Below the pieces are notes generated by a model that saw only the letters and a list, made by a program, of their open reading frames with translations, was not told the origin of the DNA and searched no databases. 64,000 nucleotides of DNA from assembly GCF_001411555.2 (NCBI RefSeq), contig NC_049912.1, forward strand, positions 19,824,341 through 19,888,340. The letters are read 5' to 3'. Numbering within the stretch: position 1 is the stretch's first letter; each line of letters starts with the position of its first letter. This document shows positions 49,301 through 60,378 of this stretch, piece by piece. Origin of the DNA: Juglans regia. Taxonomy: Eukaryota > Streptophyta > Magnoliopsida > Fagales > Juglandaceae. Position numbers and translations under genes: made by a program.

Positions 49301-51706
49301 AGGATAAAAAAATAAGAAAAAAGTTCATAGGCAAAAATCTTATTAATATTAAAAGAAGAATAGACATTGTCCAAGTACACAGGATGCATAAAGAGAAAAC
49401 AAAATAATAAAAGTAAGCATTAAGAACGATGAGAGTGATTATAGCATTAAGAGGACTGTGCTAACAGAAAGGCAAATGGATGTATGTATTCCAGGCTAAA
49501 AATATTACCAGATTTTTCTTAGATTCTGCAGAGATGGAGGGTGATCTCAACCTGGCAAACAATTCCTGAATAAAGGTACTATCATCCTTTAACAAAGAAA
49601 CAACCTACCACAGAACAACAGAATTAGAGGCAAAATAGCATGATACTCTATCTTTCTAAACAAGTGATTTTAAAACTTACAATAGCATTGTTAGCATGAA
49701 TTATAGAATTAAGATTTGCAATAGTCGCCTCATCCGCTACTCGAGCCAAAACAACATCCTAAAAGTGGTAAATGTAAGAGTAACGTAGTAAGTAAAAGTT
49801 GCACTACAAACAGGCAAGCCAGTAACCAGGGTTTATAATTAACAATTCACACCTTCATATAACCAACTCTGTATGTCTGGTGTATCTTAGACAGAACTAA
49901 AGGATCTTTAATTGGTATGGCCTACAAAATTGAATAAATGCCCACAAATTAGCAAGCAGCAGCAACATCTAACCATCACATCCTTGATCCTCCTCTAATA
50001 AAAGAGAATAAACAGCTACCAAGACATTACCTCCTTGAAGACAACATGCTCCTTTAAAAAATTACGATGATGTTGGTCATGATGGACCTCTGGATCATCT
50101 GAAAATTACATTTATAATGATCATAACAAAAATAAACAAAAAAGATCAAAGAATTATAAAAACTAAGGACTAAGCCATCAGCTCAGATACCATCCATTTT
50201 GTGCAGATATGCACCAAAAATGTAGAACCGTGACAAATTAAAAAGGGCCATGTACACACCAAATTTGTTTCTGTTCATCCTAGTATAATGGAGGCTAACA
50301 AATATTAAATATCGGGATACAAAATAAAGAAGTATTGTTCCAACACTGATGCAGTACTCATCGATAAAGAATATTTCAATCCAGGTACAAACTTCAAACT
50401 CAAGGCATAACGGTTGGTCTACTTGTAAAAACAAATCATAAGGGTTCGGCATGTAATCACCAAAATAGATTATACAAAAATGAAAAAACAAATCTCAGCC
50501 ATTACAGATGTACGCATCAAGATTCAAGGATACTGGGTGGCACAAGGGAGGTGTCTGAATATTAGTGAAAAACAAAAACACAGTCTGAATATTAGTGAAA
50601 AACAAAAGAATTCCCAATGGGTTATGTAAAACCCATGTTTTTGTAAAATTTGAAGGAAATAGCTTAATATAGCCCATCCAATGGATTACATATTTTATAA
50701 CTAATATCCAGTTTGCTACAGTACCATCTCTACATCTATAGAACACTATTCACACTTGTATAAATATTTAATTCATTTCTCTCACTACTTTTTAATCTTT
50801 ATTCATTTCTTTATCTACTTTCTACTTTTTACTTTATTTGAAATGAATAAAATATATTAAAAAGTATAATATTTAAATGATATAAAGAAAAAATAGATAA
50901 ACTGATATATGGTATATTATAGAAGTCAGTATGTAAAATAGAAAATAGATTTTGATGATGTATTTTAAAGGATAGGATAAAGAATCCATTGGGAGTGCTT
51001 GACAGACAAGATGAAACATTGATGGATGTATAAAATAAACTCACACTCTGCGTGCGGGGTGTATAAAAGAGCTATCAATTAAACAACAGTACCAACTAAA
51101 CTATAAAACTCAAATATTGAAACTTCGTGCTAACATGAAATATCACCATAAATATTTTAAGCCAACAATGAAACTTACACTCCAGTGAACCAATGATATC
51201 CATAATCAATTCATCACCAAATATCTTCTCGAAGACCTGAGGACTATTGAGCAAAACTACAAGTAACCAGACCAACCAGTCAATATCAATGAAGGATGTG
51301 CATACAAATAGCACATCAGAAGGACATAATGGTGAAATGAAAAGGATTACTTACTAATCCCTTTGACTATTTTGTATATCATGTGAAGACCATCAAGATT
51401 TTCTAAGTCTTCACAGATTTTAAACAGATCCATCAGCTTTCGAAAAAACTCTTGCTGCGTCAAAAAAATACATATGCAAGTAAGAAATTAAAAATGAATC
51501 AAAGGATATCAGAAAAGTGGATCTTCCACTAACTGACAAAGGATAAAACTTTGAAATGATAGGAAAACATGGAGGGATACATGGGGCATAAAGTGTATAA
51601 AATATAGAATGTAGTATTGTTATGGAAAAATAAGATAGAAACTCACATCACTCAAAATGAGCTCTGTCAGTCGCATCTGATCAGCGATGCCACTCTCAAC
51701 CACAGT
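43372..51706 (-). CDS. PSY2L: Protein phosphatase 4 regulatory subunit 3 (PSY2L/SMEK), C-terminal 18 exons
   Basis: Exons in transcription order: 51706-51647, 51454-51355, 51256-51179, 50098-50031, 49921-49853, 49758-49681, 49604-49509, 48828-48758, 47533-47456, 47330-47237, 46419-46321, 45605-45388, 45295-45181, 44698-44567, 44478-44371, 44296-44187, 44104-44003, 43900-43372 (stop TAA). All junctions are GT-AG and phases agree. Landmarks: GIADQMRLTELILSD, FEKIFGDELIMDIIGSLEYD, IPIKDPLVLSKIHQTYRVGY, FIQELFARLRSPS, VYFLHEFCSLSKSLQ, DILILFLNQDPNLLRSY, PYRIKCNFLLNNVIDKVLL, PRKRIDERALEKEEEDYFN, then the acidic DYDDDEDDEDYRPPPRKQ and the end PKSSPEMAVNGS. This is the Armadillo-like SMK domain and nuclear tail of the PP4 targeting subunit. 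The N-terminal EVH1/PH-like exons were not found between 51707 and 64000. Introns carry LINE 3' ends, an RNase H fragment and a palindrome. Confidence 0.95.
46589..46767 (+). mobile_element. 5'-truncated LINE 3' end in a PP4R3 intron
   Basis: The 179-bp insertion ends in TTGTATACTTCCTGTGTACT, then CTTACTTATCC plus A, as the full LINE at 62769 does. A perfect 14-bp target duplication TGTAGGTAGACAAC flanks it (46575-46588 and 46768-46781). It is antisense to PP4R3. Confidence 0.85.
47915..48660 (+). mobile_element. LINE RNase H domain fragment in a PP4R3 intron
   Basis: Plus-strand reading gives a broken RNase H domain: VKLNTTG near 47950, a GGG..VVRNE stretch near 47985, then AEVQAILDGLKFC (from about 48207) and FREVNQVADTLANLEVQ (48400-48450), with a clean frame to 48616. 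The Glu of AEVQA is the expected catalytic residue. The start of the second half forms the right arm of a palindrome. No RT is attached. The fragment is antisense to PP4R3. Confidence 0.75.
48069..48232. repeat. Perfect palindrome with 72-bp arms and 20-bp loop
   Basis: The left arm 48069-48140 and right arm 48161-48232 are exact reverse complements by eye. The loop (48141-48160) with the adjoining arm end (48133-48160) repeats 28 of 29 bases of the PP4R3 exon sequence at about 48799-48826. The right arm is colinear with the RNase H reading (AEVQAILDG), so the left arm is the inverted copy. Confidence 0.9.
49325..49400 (-). mobile_element. Short LINE 3' end remnant in a PP4R3 intron
   Basis: AATCTTATTAATATTAAAAG followed by GTCCAAGTACACAGGATGC is the reverse complement of the LINE 3'UTR pattern seen at 10240 (TTAATAAGAATAGGC; AGTACACAAGATGG). 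The boundaries are not clear. Confidence 0.55.
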
Positions 51707-51792
51707 CTGTAAAACAAAGATTGATCAGTTCTATTCAATGCTCTGGTGAGTAGGTGCACAAATAATTATTCCAAAAAAAATGCAAACTAGAA

Positions 51793-51905
51793 ACTTTTTT
51801 TATTAGTAAATGCAATTTTATTCAGAAGTGCAAAGAGTCGCAATCAGTGTACATACAAATATACAAGAGAAATCGCCCATTTAGGATAGATGAGGAAACA
51901 AGAGT
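51793..51905 (-). mobile_element. Short LINE 3' end remnant upstream of PP4R3 exons
   Basis: A T run and ATTAGTAAATGCAATTTTATT are followed by a degenerate LINE 3'UTR (GTACATACAAATATACAAGAG). It lies in the intron preceding the first PP4R3 exon found here. Confidence 0.5.
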
Positions 51906-52599
51906 GCATAAAATCTAAAAAGGGATTACACCAGTTCGGGTGATGCTCATCCAGACAGAGAGATCTGAACATGAACAGCGATAGTTACACAGAATAAAAG
52001 CACGGAGGCAAAAACAAGCCAATTTTCATGCACTGTTCATGTGAACGGTGCTTTTTTCCCTCCATGCTTTTATTTTGTGCACTTATCCCATGTCTTTGGC
52101 ATTTCCCTTTGAACACATAAAGGATTGGAGCTCTAACACCCACACCTAGTCTTCAAAACTATTGAGTTTTATTTTCCTCCCAAACACACTGCATTAAACA
52201 AAATGTCATCACGTGCAAAACTTCTTATCAACATGGACTACCCTTCTTCCATTCCGAGCAAGCCACGAGTTCCACCACCCCCTGAGGCACAACACACGCT
52301 ATCCCAAGGTGAGAAAATATCAAGAACCACAATCCCTAGTCATAGAAGGTCTAGTGATTCCCCACTCTTCTTGTACACCAACCCATCACTGGAACTTGCT
52401 TTTTCCTTAAATTGTCCAAGGTTATTTCCTTGAGTTATCTAAATAAAAAATGTCATTCGTGTGGGCAGTGACCATGGTAGATTGTGTTACGCTATAGACT
52501 TTCTTAGGGGGAAAAAACCCCACCATTATGGGAGTGGATACCGTGGTAGAATATGTGAACCTCAAATGTCCACTTCTTGGAGGGGATGCATGGGATTTT

Positions 52600-54480
52600 C
52601 TCCTATACACCTTTGCTCAACCTAGTGGTATACAAACTATTGAAGAACAAAGAAAACAAATCCACTTGCCAATCACGAGCTAGTTGAATAAAGGTGATAT
52701 TCCACCATCGTTTTTCATTGTTAAATTGAAAATTATCAATCACCGAAGCCTCCTCGCAAGAGATGCAAAACAACTCAAGGAAAGCCACCTTCAAAGGTTG
52801 CTCTCCACACCACAGATCATGCTAAAATTTATCACTCCCATCACACACCTCAAAGCCAATGAATCTAGAGAAATCCCCCTCCCCCATCTCATGTTCTTCC
52901 ACACCCTCGCCCCAGCAGTCCGCTAACTACTAACTATGTTGGGACTCCACCCTCCCGACGGGCTACTCTAATTAACCTCCACAACCAATCAAAAAGCCTT
53001 TCTTTTCATGACGTAACGCCATAGTCAATTTCCCAAGAGGGCTTGGCTAAGCATATCAAATGACTCATCCCTAATCAGTTCAAGATAATGGAGTACAAAA
53101 TTTATAACAATTGACAAGGCAGAACTTAAATTCATCACCAAGTCTGCCCCACAAGAAATCCCTATGCAGCTTTGCAATTATATTTGCCACTCCAACCTGG
53201 ATGGGGAAAAGGGACATGAAACAGGTAGGCAAGTTCAAGATAGTACTTTGATTAGATTAAGTTGCGCTCCTTTAGAGAGATAAGTTTGCTTCCACCTAGC
53301 TTAACGATGTTCCATCTTCTCTAGAAAGCCATCATATATTATTTTTCCTAAAATGTTGCTCCAACAGAAAATCTAGGTACTTTATTGGTAGAGAGGGCAC
53401 CCCACATCCAAGGATACGAGCTAAGCCTCCTGTGTCTTCCACAAGCCCAACAGTATTATTTTTTATAAGTGATAAAATTTCATTAAAAAGTGTAGAAGGA
53501 ACAACCCAAGCACATAAGTATACAAGGTAGACAAATCATCTTGGAAAAAAAGCTAAAAGAAAATTCATGAAAGTTAAGCCCAAATCTATCGAAGGTGTCC
53601 AAAGGAGATGAGTATTGAAAGAGAAATTTATGAGTTCCTCTGGTGTCCATTCATGGTCCTAAAAACTCTATAATTCATTTCCCTCCAAGCACACCATATG
53701 AGGCAAGCAGGAACCATCTTCCATACTGTTGCAAATTGTAGGCTGCCACCTAACCCTGTCCAAGAGTTAAATAAAATTCTACAATTCTTCTAGACACAAT
53801 CCAAGCTAAAGCAAACCTATTGAAAAATAAGAAAAGGAAATGTATATGCCAGCAATGATACACATGAACCTTTCAGAAAATAAGTGTATCGTTCGCAAAA
53901 AGTAGTACGACACAAGTAACTCCTCAAAATTTCTATGCCCAAGCTAGAAACTTGATAATAGCCCCCTCCCTACAGTGGAATCATTTTACTCAAAGTCTCC
54001 ATGACAACTACAAAGAGAGTGGGAAAAAGGATCTCTTTGTTGCAAGTCTCAAGACCCATTAAGAAAGCCAGTTAGTGTGCCATTTCCCAACATAGAGAGA
54101 TTCACTATAGAAATACAGTCTGCAATCCACTTGCACCACTTCTCCCTAAATCCACATCTCCGTAAAATATACAATATGAGATCACAAATATTGATCATAA
54201 GCCTTCTCTAGATCCCATTTGCATACTAAATCAGGTACCCCTGGTCAAATTCTGCAATTGCGGTATTATTTGGCAATAAGAACCGAATCTAAAATCTGTC
54301 ACCCTTGATGAAGGCATTCTGGGACCCCGAAATAATCTTCTACAATATTGTTTTCATTTTATAAGGTAGGACTTGAAGATAATTTTATAAACCCCTCCAC
54401 AAGGCTAATAGCATGGAATCATTGATCTTCACAACCCCCACCCCACCTTCCTAGGAATGAGAGGACTCTGTAGAAAACCC
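52600..54480 (-). mobile_element. Truncated LINE with a second LINE 3' end nested in it
   Basis: Minus-strand pieces: WWNITFIQLARDWQVD (about 52700), a cluster with KLHRDFLWG and GDEFKFCLVN (about 53110-53170), KQTYLSKG (about 53285), [12 protein letters not shown] RT box (about 53885), SQNAFIKG (about 54320) and IPRKVG (about 54450). Between about 53455 and 53865 the frame is interrupted by another minus-strand LINE 3' end (TTTATAAGTG tail side; VWKMVPACLIWC reading near 53720). The left end is not defined. At 54481 the RT is cut by a T-rich tract. Confidence 0.7.
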
Positions 54481-54867
54481 GTCTTTTTTCCTTTTTCTTT
54501 TTTTTTTTCCTTTTTTTTTTTTTTTTGATATGACAGATTGGTAAGGGCTTGTGGAGGAATTTTGTTGATGTGAGATAACGCCAACCCACATGTTGAGAAA
54601 CCTAGAAACCCCACAATGAAATCGACAGAGACCACATTTTGGCTTCTTGCAGACTAACAATATCAGTCTTCCACTACCCAAACAAATTCCTTATCCTCAT
54701 CCTTTTATCCCTCTCATCCAGCTCTTTCCATTTCCATGACAATATTGGTCTTCACTTGCTTGACCACACGGTATCATCGTTTATACAACAAATCAGTTGC
54801 TTTAACTCTCTATCCCCTTCCCTTGAACATTTGGAAGCTAAAATTGGAGAATTAACTCTTCGTCGGG
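54481..54867. other. T-rich tract and unassigned sequence before the large LINE
   Basis: A long T/C tract (54481-54527) interrupts the RT of the preceding LINE and could be the poly(A) of a minus-strand retroposon. The following 340 bp have no recognised coding content. The right edge, AAACAAACCACAATAA (54868-54883), is the target site of the next LINE; the same sequence resumes after it at 62770. Confidence 0.4.
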
Positions 54868-56482
54868 AAACAAACCACAATAAGTTAGTGCAAATGGCGG
54901 GATTGATGTCGAGCTCTAGGCGTTTGAAGGTGGAATCAAAGACCTTTGTCTTTTTGAAGGAGGGTGGAAATTTCATTTGCATTCCTGGGAAGACTTCACG
55001 TTCAACATTCGTTTGGTGGGTGGTTCTAAAGCCCTTGTTTTGGAAGACGTAAACAGAGCTCAAAACGCTCAGGTCATACAAGCTAAGGACCGGCATAGGG
55101 AGGGGTTCGGTGGCATGTTGCCTCCAAGGAGTGCCTTCCTCCCAAACAATGCCTCATACGTGTCAGTCTTGAAGAAACCAGCAGGTCCTCCAGCAAGAAA
55201 TAGCTCAAATGGTGGGGAGGGTGATGGTCGGAGGAATGGCATCATAAGGAGGCATGTGGGAGTGGCGGTTCGCATTCTGTGAGTATCCCTACGGTGGGAG
55301 AAGTCAAAGGGGTGTTGTGGGCTGCCAAAGTTGAGTTGTCGGGTGTCTTGGAGAAGATTAGTGGTTTGATGACCAAAATAGACACGGGCTTGGGTTTGGT
55401 TATGGGCCTGGGAGCGGGATGAACAGCCCATGTCATTTAAGTTCCCCCTCAATGAGCCTAAGATAGCAAATGGACGAGGCGATGGGCTTGAACAAAAAGG
55501 CTGGAGGATCAATCATGAGGCCCATTTCTCAAATGTGGTGGGTCAAATCCCTTTTCGGGTCGTCTTGCTCAGGCACGAGCGTGAACAGAACTCAAACACC
55601 TCAGGCGGTTGCTTAGGCATCACTCCACCGTCATAGAATAGGTCACCGGTCGCCGGCAACCCTCTAGCTCCTAAGTTAGCACCAATTTCCGTCTCGCATA
55701 GGGTGAACAGTGGTGGAGAGGTTGTAGAAACTTCTACAGCCACGCGAAATGAGGTTTCTTTCGGTACCCAAGGTATTGCTGGCCTTCCTATTCATTCCTA
55801 TTGTCCACAGTTGCCCCCCTCTGCTTCTGGTGATGTCAATTTTTATGAATATGAGTGGGTGTCTCGCCAAATGAACGACGGGGGGGAATTTTCCAGGGTC
55901 TTGTGCATTGTTGAGGACAATGACTTGGTGATTTCAAATGATGGGTTTGCTGAAGAGCATGATTTACAGTTGGTATGTAGGGGGATTGGGGTGGCTGCTT
56001 CTATTAATGGATTGGAAGATTCGGGGGATGAGCCTAGTCCCATCTGCTCTTTGCCTCCAGCTCACTCTTGGGCTGGTTTTCATTCCGATTGGGTTCTACA
56101 GAAGGTGGATGAAATCCATGACTGCGTAGGGACAAGGGCCTCAAAGAACAATTTAAAGATCTTATTGCTATCGAGGCAGGACAGCCTCTTTTGGCAAGAT
56201 CTTTCTCAAAAAAAGAAAGAGAGCTCAAGAGACTATCATGCTCTATCAATTACGATGCAAGGGAAGGTAGAGCAAGTAGAGGAAGGCACAAAGACAGGGC
56301 GAACAACAATGATATATGAAGCCGAAGATCCTCTGTTGGAATGTACAGGGGTTGAATGACCCATGCAAGCATCTTCACATAAGAAATCTGATTCGGGAAT
56401 AGAAAGTAGGGGTCATTTGTATGCAAGAAACCAAATTGAAGTTCATTGATGGAAATATTATAAGAAGTTTGTGGCGTTGTTC

Positions 56483-56887
56483 TTTTTTTTTATTATTATT
56501 TTAAGTATTATATATATATATATATCAATAGGAGTAACCAAGTATGCTGGATGTATACAAGAAAATCTCTAACCCATACTAGAGAGCTCCTATTGCCCCA
56601 AAAGCCCGCGAAAAACTACCCAACATACATCAAGCCCGAGTTAGACTAAATCACACCTCCCCAACCCAATGTTTCCTATAGCCCAACCTCCATCCAAAAT
56701 ACCCTCTTTCCAAAAGACTACCCAACATACATCAACCTCTATGCTCTCGACTTGAGCTTCCACCCTTAGCGTCATAGTTGATTGCACAAAAAAGACGCTT
56801 CAACTCCCTGCTTTTCTTAAATCTTGATTTGGTATCACGCGAGTGGCTCGCCTCAATCGCAATGATTAGAGCTTTAAACTGGTCTTA
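56483..56887 (-). mobile_element. 5'-truncated LINE 3' end nested in the LINE endonuclease
   Basis: The insertion starts with T-rich sequence (tail of a minus-strand copy) and contains GATGTATACAAGAAAATC, the complement of the LINE 3'UTR. The flanks TGTGGCGTTGTTC (56470-56482) and TGTGGCGTTGGTC (56888-56900) form a 13-bp target duplication with one mismatch. Removing it restores the endonuclease reading RSLW..SYVGWDSLAS. Confidence 0.85.
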
Positions 56888-57181
56888 TGTGGCGTTGGTC
56901 TTATGTGGGGATGGGACTCGCTTGCTTCTCAAGGGGCTTCTGGGGGTATTATTTTGATGTGGGATAAGATGGTAAATCTGGTGGAAGAGTATGTTGGGGA
57001 ATTTCTGGTGGCTTGTTCTTTTACAAATGTGAATGATGGTTTCGGGTGGGGTTTTACTGGTGTGTACAGGCCCAATGTTGATAGTGATAGAAGATTTCTT
57101 TGGAATGAGATTGCTGCATGCTGGTTTGTGCAGTTGGTGGGCAGGCCCATGGTGTATTGGTGGTGATTTTAACATCACTCA

Positions 57182-57401
57182 GGCCTCGTTTGTTTTCAGA
57201 GATAAGATGAAATGAGTTGAAATTAAAGTTAAAAAGTTGAATAAAATGTTGTTAAAATATATTTTTTAATATTATTTTTATTTTGAGATTTGAAAAAGTT
57301 GAATTGTTTATTTTATTTTGTGTGGGAATTTGGGAAAGTTATAATGATGAGATGGGAGGTTTTCAAAGTTTTGAATTTTAGTCTTGAAAGCAAACCAGGC
57401 C
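57182..57401. mobile_element. Tourist-like MITE nested in the LINE endonuclease
   Basis: GGCCTCGTTTG at the left is inverted as CAAACCAGGCC at the right, with TCA duplicated on both sides (57179-57181 and 57402-57404). The 220-bp body shares GAAAAAGTTGAATTGTTTAT with the MITEs at 361 and 63191. Excision in silico rejoins GDFNIT with the following endonuclease sequence. Confidence 0.88.
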
Positions 57402-58267
57402 TCAATTTCCAAGTGAAAGGTCGGGAGATTCTCGTATTGGTCTAGCCATGGTTCATTTTTCTGATTTAATCTTTGACCTAGGTTTGGTTGATTTACTTAC
57501 CTTTGGCAGAGGGCGATTTCACTTGGTCGAACGGGAGGGCATGGTCTAGGTTGGATAGATTTCTTGTTTCCCCTTCTTGGGAGGCACACTTCCTTGACTT
57601 GTGTCAAAATTGTCTTCCAAGATTGAGCTCTGATCATTTCCACATCCTATTGGATTGTGGGGGTAGTCATGAGGGGCAGAAATATTTTAAATTTGAGAAC
57701 ACGTTAAAAGTCAAATGGGTTTGTAGATAAGGTGAGAGAGCGTGGTAGTCCTCTTATCAGTTGTCAGGTACACCCAACTTTGTTTTAGCTGAAAAACTCG
57801 AAGCTTTGAAAAGATGACTTGAACAAATGGAATGAGGAAGTTCTTGGGAACATTGTGGATTAGAGAAAGTCTCTTTTCGAGGAGCAACATTGCTTTGATG
57901 AAAAAGGGGTTGTAGGGGTTCTCTCGATTGATGAGAAGGAAAGGAAACTCGGTGTTGCTACTGAACTGAAAAAATCACTCTTATCGAGGAGATTTCTTGG
58001 CGACAAAAGTCTGGGGCTCTTTGGTTGAGGGAAGGGGACAAGTGCACCAAATTCTTGCATAGATTTGCCAATTCTCATCGAAGGAATGATGCCACTGAGG
58101 TGCTCCACTCGGAAGGTAGTTAAGGATCACATTGTTCATTTCTATGAAAAGCTCCTTAAGGAGCATTATTCTTGGCGACCTAAGATTGATGGGCTGGTGT
58201 TTGATTCGATTGATCAGCCTCGTGCAGTTTGGTTGGAGAGAATGTTCAAAGACGAGGTGCTCAACAT

Positions 58268-60378
58268 TAGGGCTGAGCACCGACCGTTTCAGAGTCGGAG
58301 GTTGGGCCCTCCGACTCTGACTTTGTCGGAGGTCGAATCCGACCTCCGACTCCTAGATTGAGAGAATCTGCTCCGCCTCCAACTCCGACTTGTCGGAGAG
58401 GAGTCGGATTTTTGGACTTTTTTTTTTAATTTTTTTTAACTTCATATTTGACCCACTTTTTTAAAAAAATAAACTAAAATTGTGGGCTTTCAAATTTCAA
58501 TTTTCTCAAAATTACAATCCAAACTTATTAAACTTTTGATTATAATAAAAAATACAACTAAATAAAACAAGTAACATACTAACATATATTCAAAAATTAA
58601 AAATAAAAAGAAAGTCCTATTTTTACATGTACTCCCATCATCCATGATTTCATATCCACATCCAACTAATCACTACAATAAACAATGGCACCGTATACGA
58701 AACGAAGATTAAAAAAAAAAAAGGCACCGTATAGTTACTATAGTATACTATTATAATTACTATGAATCCATTTTTAATTATATTATATATATATATATAT
58801 GAAGATTCATAAAAAAATATATGATATATATATTATTATCTATGAATATTAAAAAAAAAAAGCACCGTATATGAAATGAAGATTCAAAAAATTGTATTAC
58901 TATTTTATATATAATATACTATTACTATAATATACTATTAGTCTATTACTATATCTTATAGTATAATTACTAATACTATAGTATCATACTATTAGTATGT
59001 TAGTGATTTAATATTATATATATATTAAATCTCTAATCTCTTATACTTGATATATATTAATATATATAAATATTAGTAATACACTAATAGTATTAGTATA
59101 TTAGTATTAGTATTAGTTATACTAGTAGTGATATTAGTTATACTAATAGTTATATTAGTATTAGTTATTATTAATACTATATATTATACTAATAGTGATA
59201 TTAATACTATATATAGTTATAGTGATTAGTATAACTACATTAGTATTAGTTATAGTGATTTAGCATAACTATATTAGTATAAGTTATAGTGATTTAGTAT
59301 ATGTATAATACTATAAGTTATAACTATAGTCTATAATAGTATTAGTATAAATATTAGTATTAGTTATAGTGATTTAGTATAACTATATTAGTATAAGTTA
59401 TAGTGATTTAGTATAGGTATAATACTATAAGTTATAATTATAGTCTATATTAGTATTAGTATTAGTTATAGTGATTAGCATAACTATATATTAGTATTTG
59501 CTATAGTGATTTTAATTTAGTATAACTATATAATACTATTAGTATAAATCACTATACTAACTATATCACTGATAGTATTAGTATACTAATATTAGTATAT
59601 CATTATAGTTAATAGTATCATATAGTAATATAGTATTAGTAATTAATACTATAGTGATTTATATAGTAATTTATATATAGACTTAAAGTGGATTACTAAT
59701 AGTATTAGCATTAGACCATAAATCTAATTAATATACTAATGTATATTAGTATTATTAATATATTTATCAAAATGAATTTGTTGAGAATTTATTAAGTCAA
59801 AAAATATAATTAATACAAGATATTGTTATATAAAATTTATATAAATAATACTTTGTTATTATACATTTATATGTTATTCTAAATTTATAGATTGGTGTTT
59901 ATCAATTAGTATTACATGTTGATGTTATTATGCATCTTAGTGTTTATAGTATATTATATATATATTAGTATTACATGTTATATTTATACATTAGTAATTT
60001 AGTATTACAACTTACATGTAACATGGTAGTAATATTGTAAATTTGTAATAGTATGATATTTACATATAGTCATATACTAAACTATTATTATTTATTAGTC
60101 AATTTAGTCTATATATTATAGTACAAATATATTATTTAACTAGTATATTATTGAGTTTAACTAATTATATAAGATATAGTTGTATAAAATTTAAATGATT
60201 AATATATAGAAAAACACATTTTATAAAATATGTATAAAATCGGAGGTGGAGTCGGAGGCGGATCGGAGCAGAGTCGGAGTCAGTTCTTCAATGACTCCGA
60301 CTCCGACTCCGATTTCCAATAGGGAAAAAACTCCGACACGGATTCAGAGTCGGATTGTCAGATTTTTGCTCAGCCCTA
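58268..60378. mobile_element. hAT-like non-autonomous element (2.1 kb) with GGAGTCGGA arrays
   Basis: The terminal inverted repeats TAGGGCTGAGCA and TGCTCAGCCCTA are flanked by a perfect 8-bp duplication CTCAACAT (58260-58267 and 60379-60386). Each end carries a cluster of GGAGTCGGA/CCGACTCCGA motifs (58285-58405 and 60240-60355). The 1.8-kb core is nearly pure A+T and includes tandemly repeated TTAGTATTAGTTATAGTGAT-type units (about 59100-59560), with a 115-bp segment repeated (about 59271 and 59386). No coding capacity. It split the LINE RT between KDEVLN and the KAPEPNG block. Confidence 0.9.

Noticed and set aside
52203..52433. 76-codon plus-strand frame with a Pro run
   Set aside because: It lies in repeat-derived DNA and has no family similarity.
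55069..55512. 147-codon minus-strand frame
   Set aside because: It is antisense to LINE ORF1, which explains the region on the plus strand.
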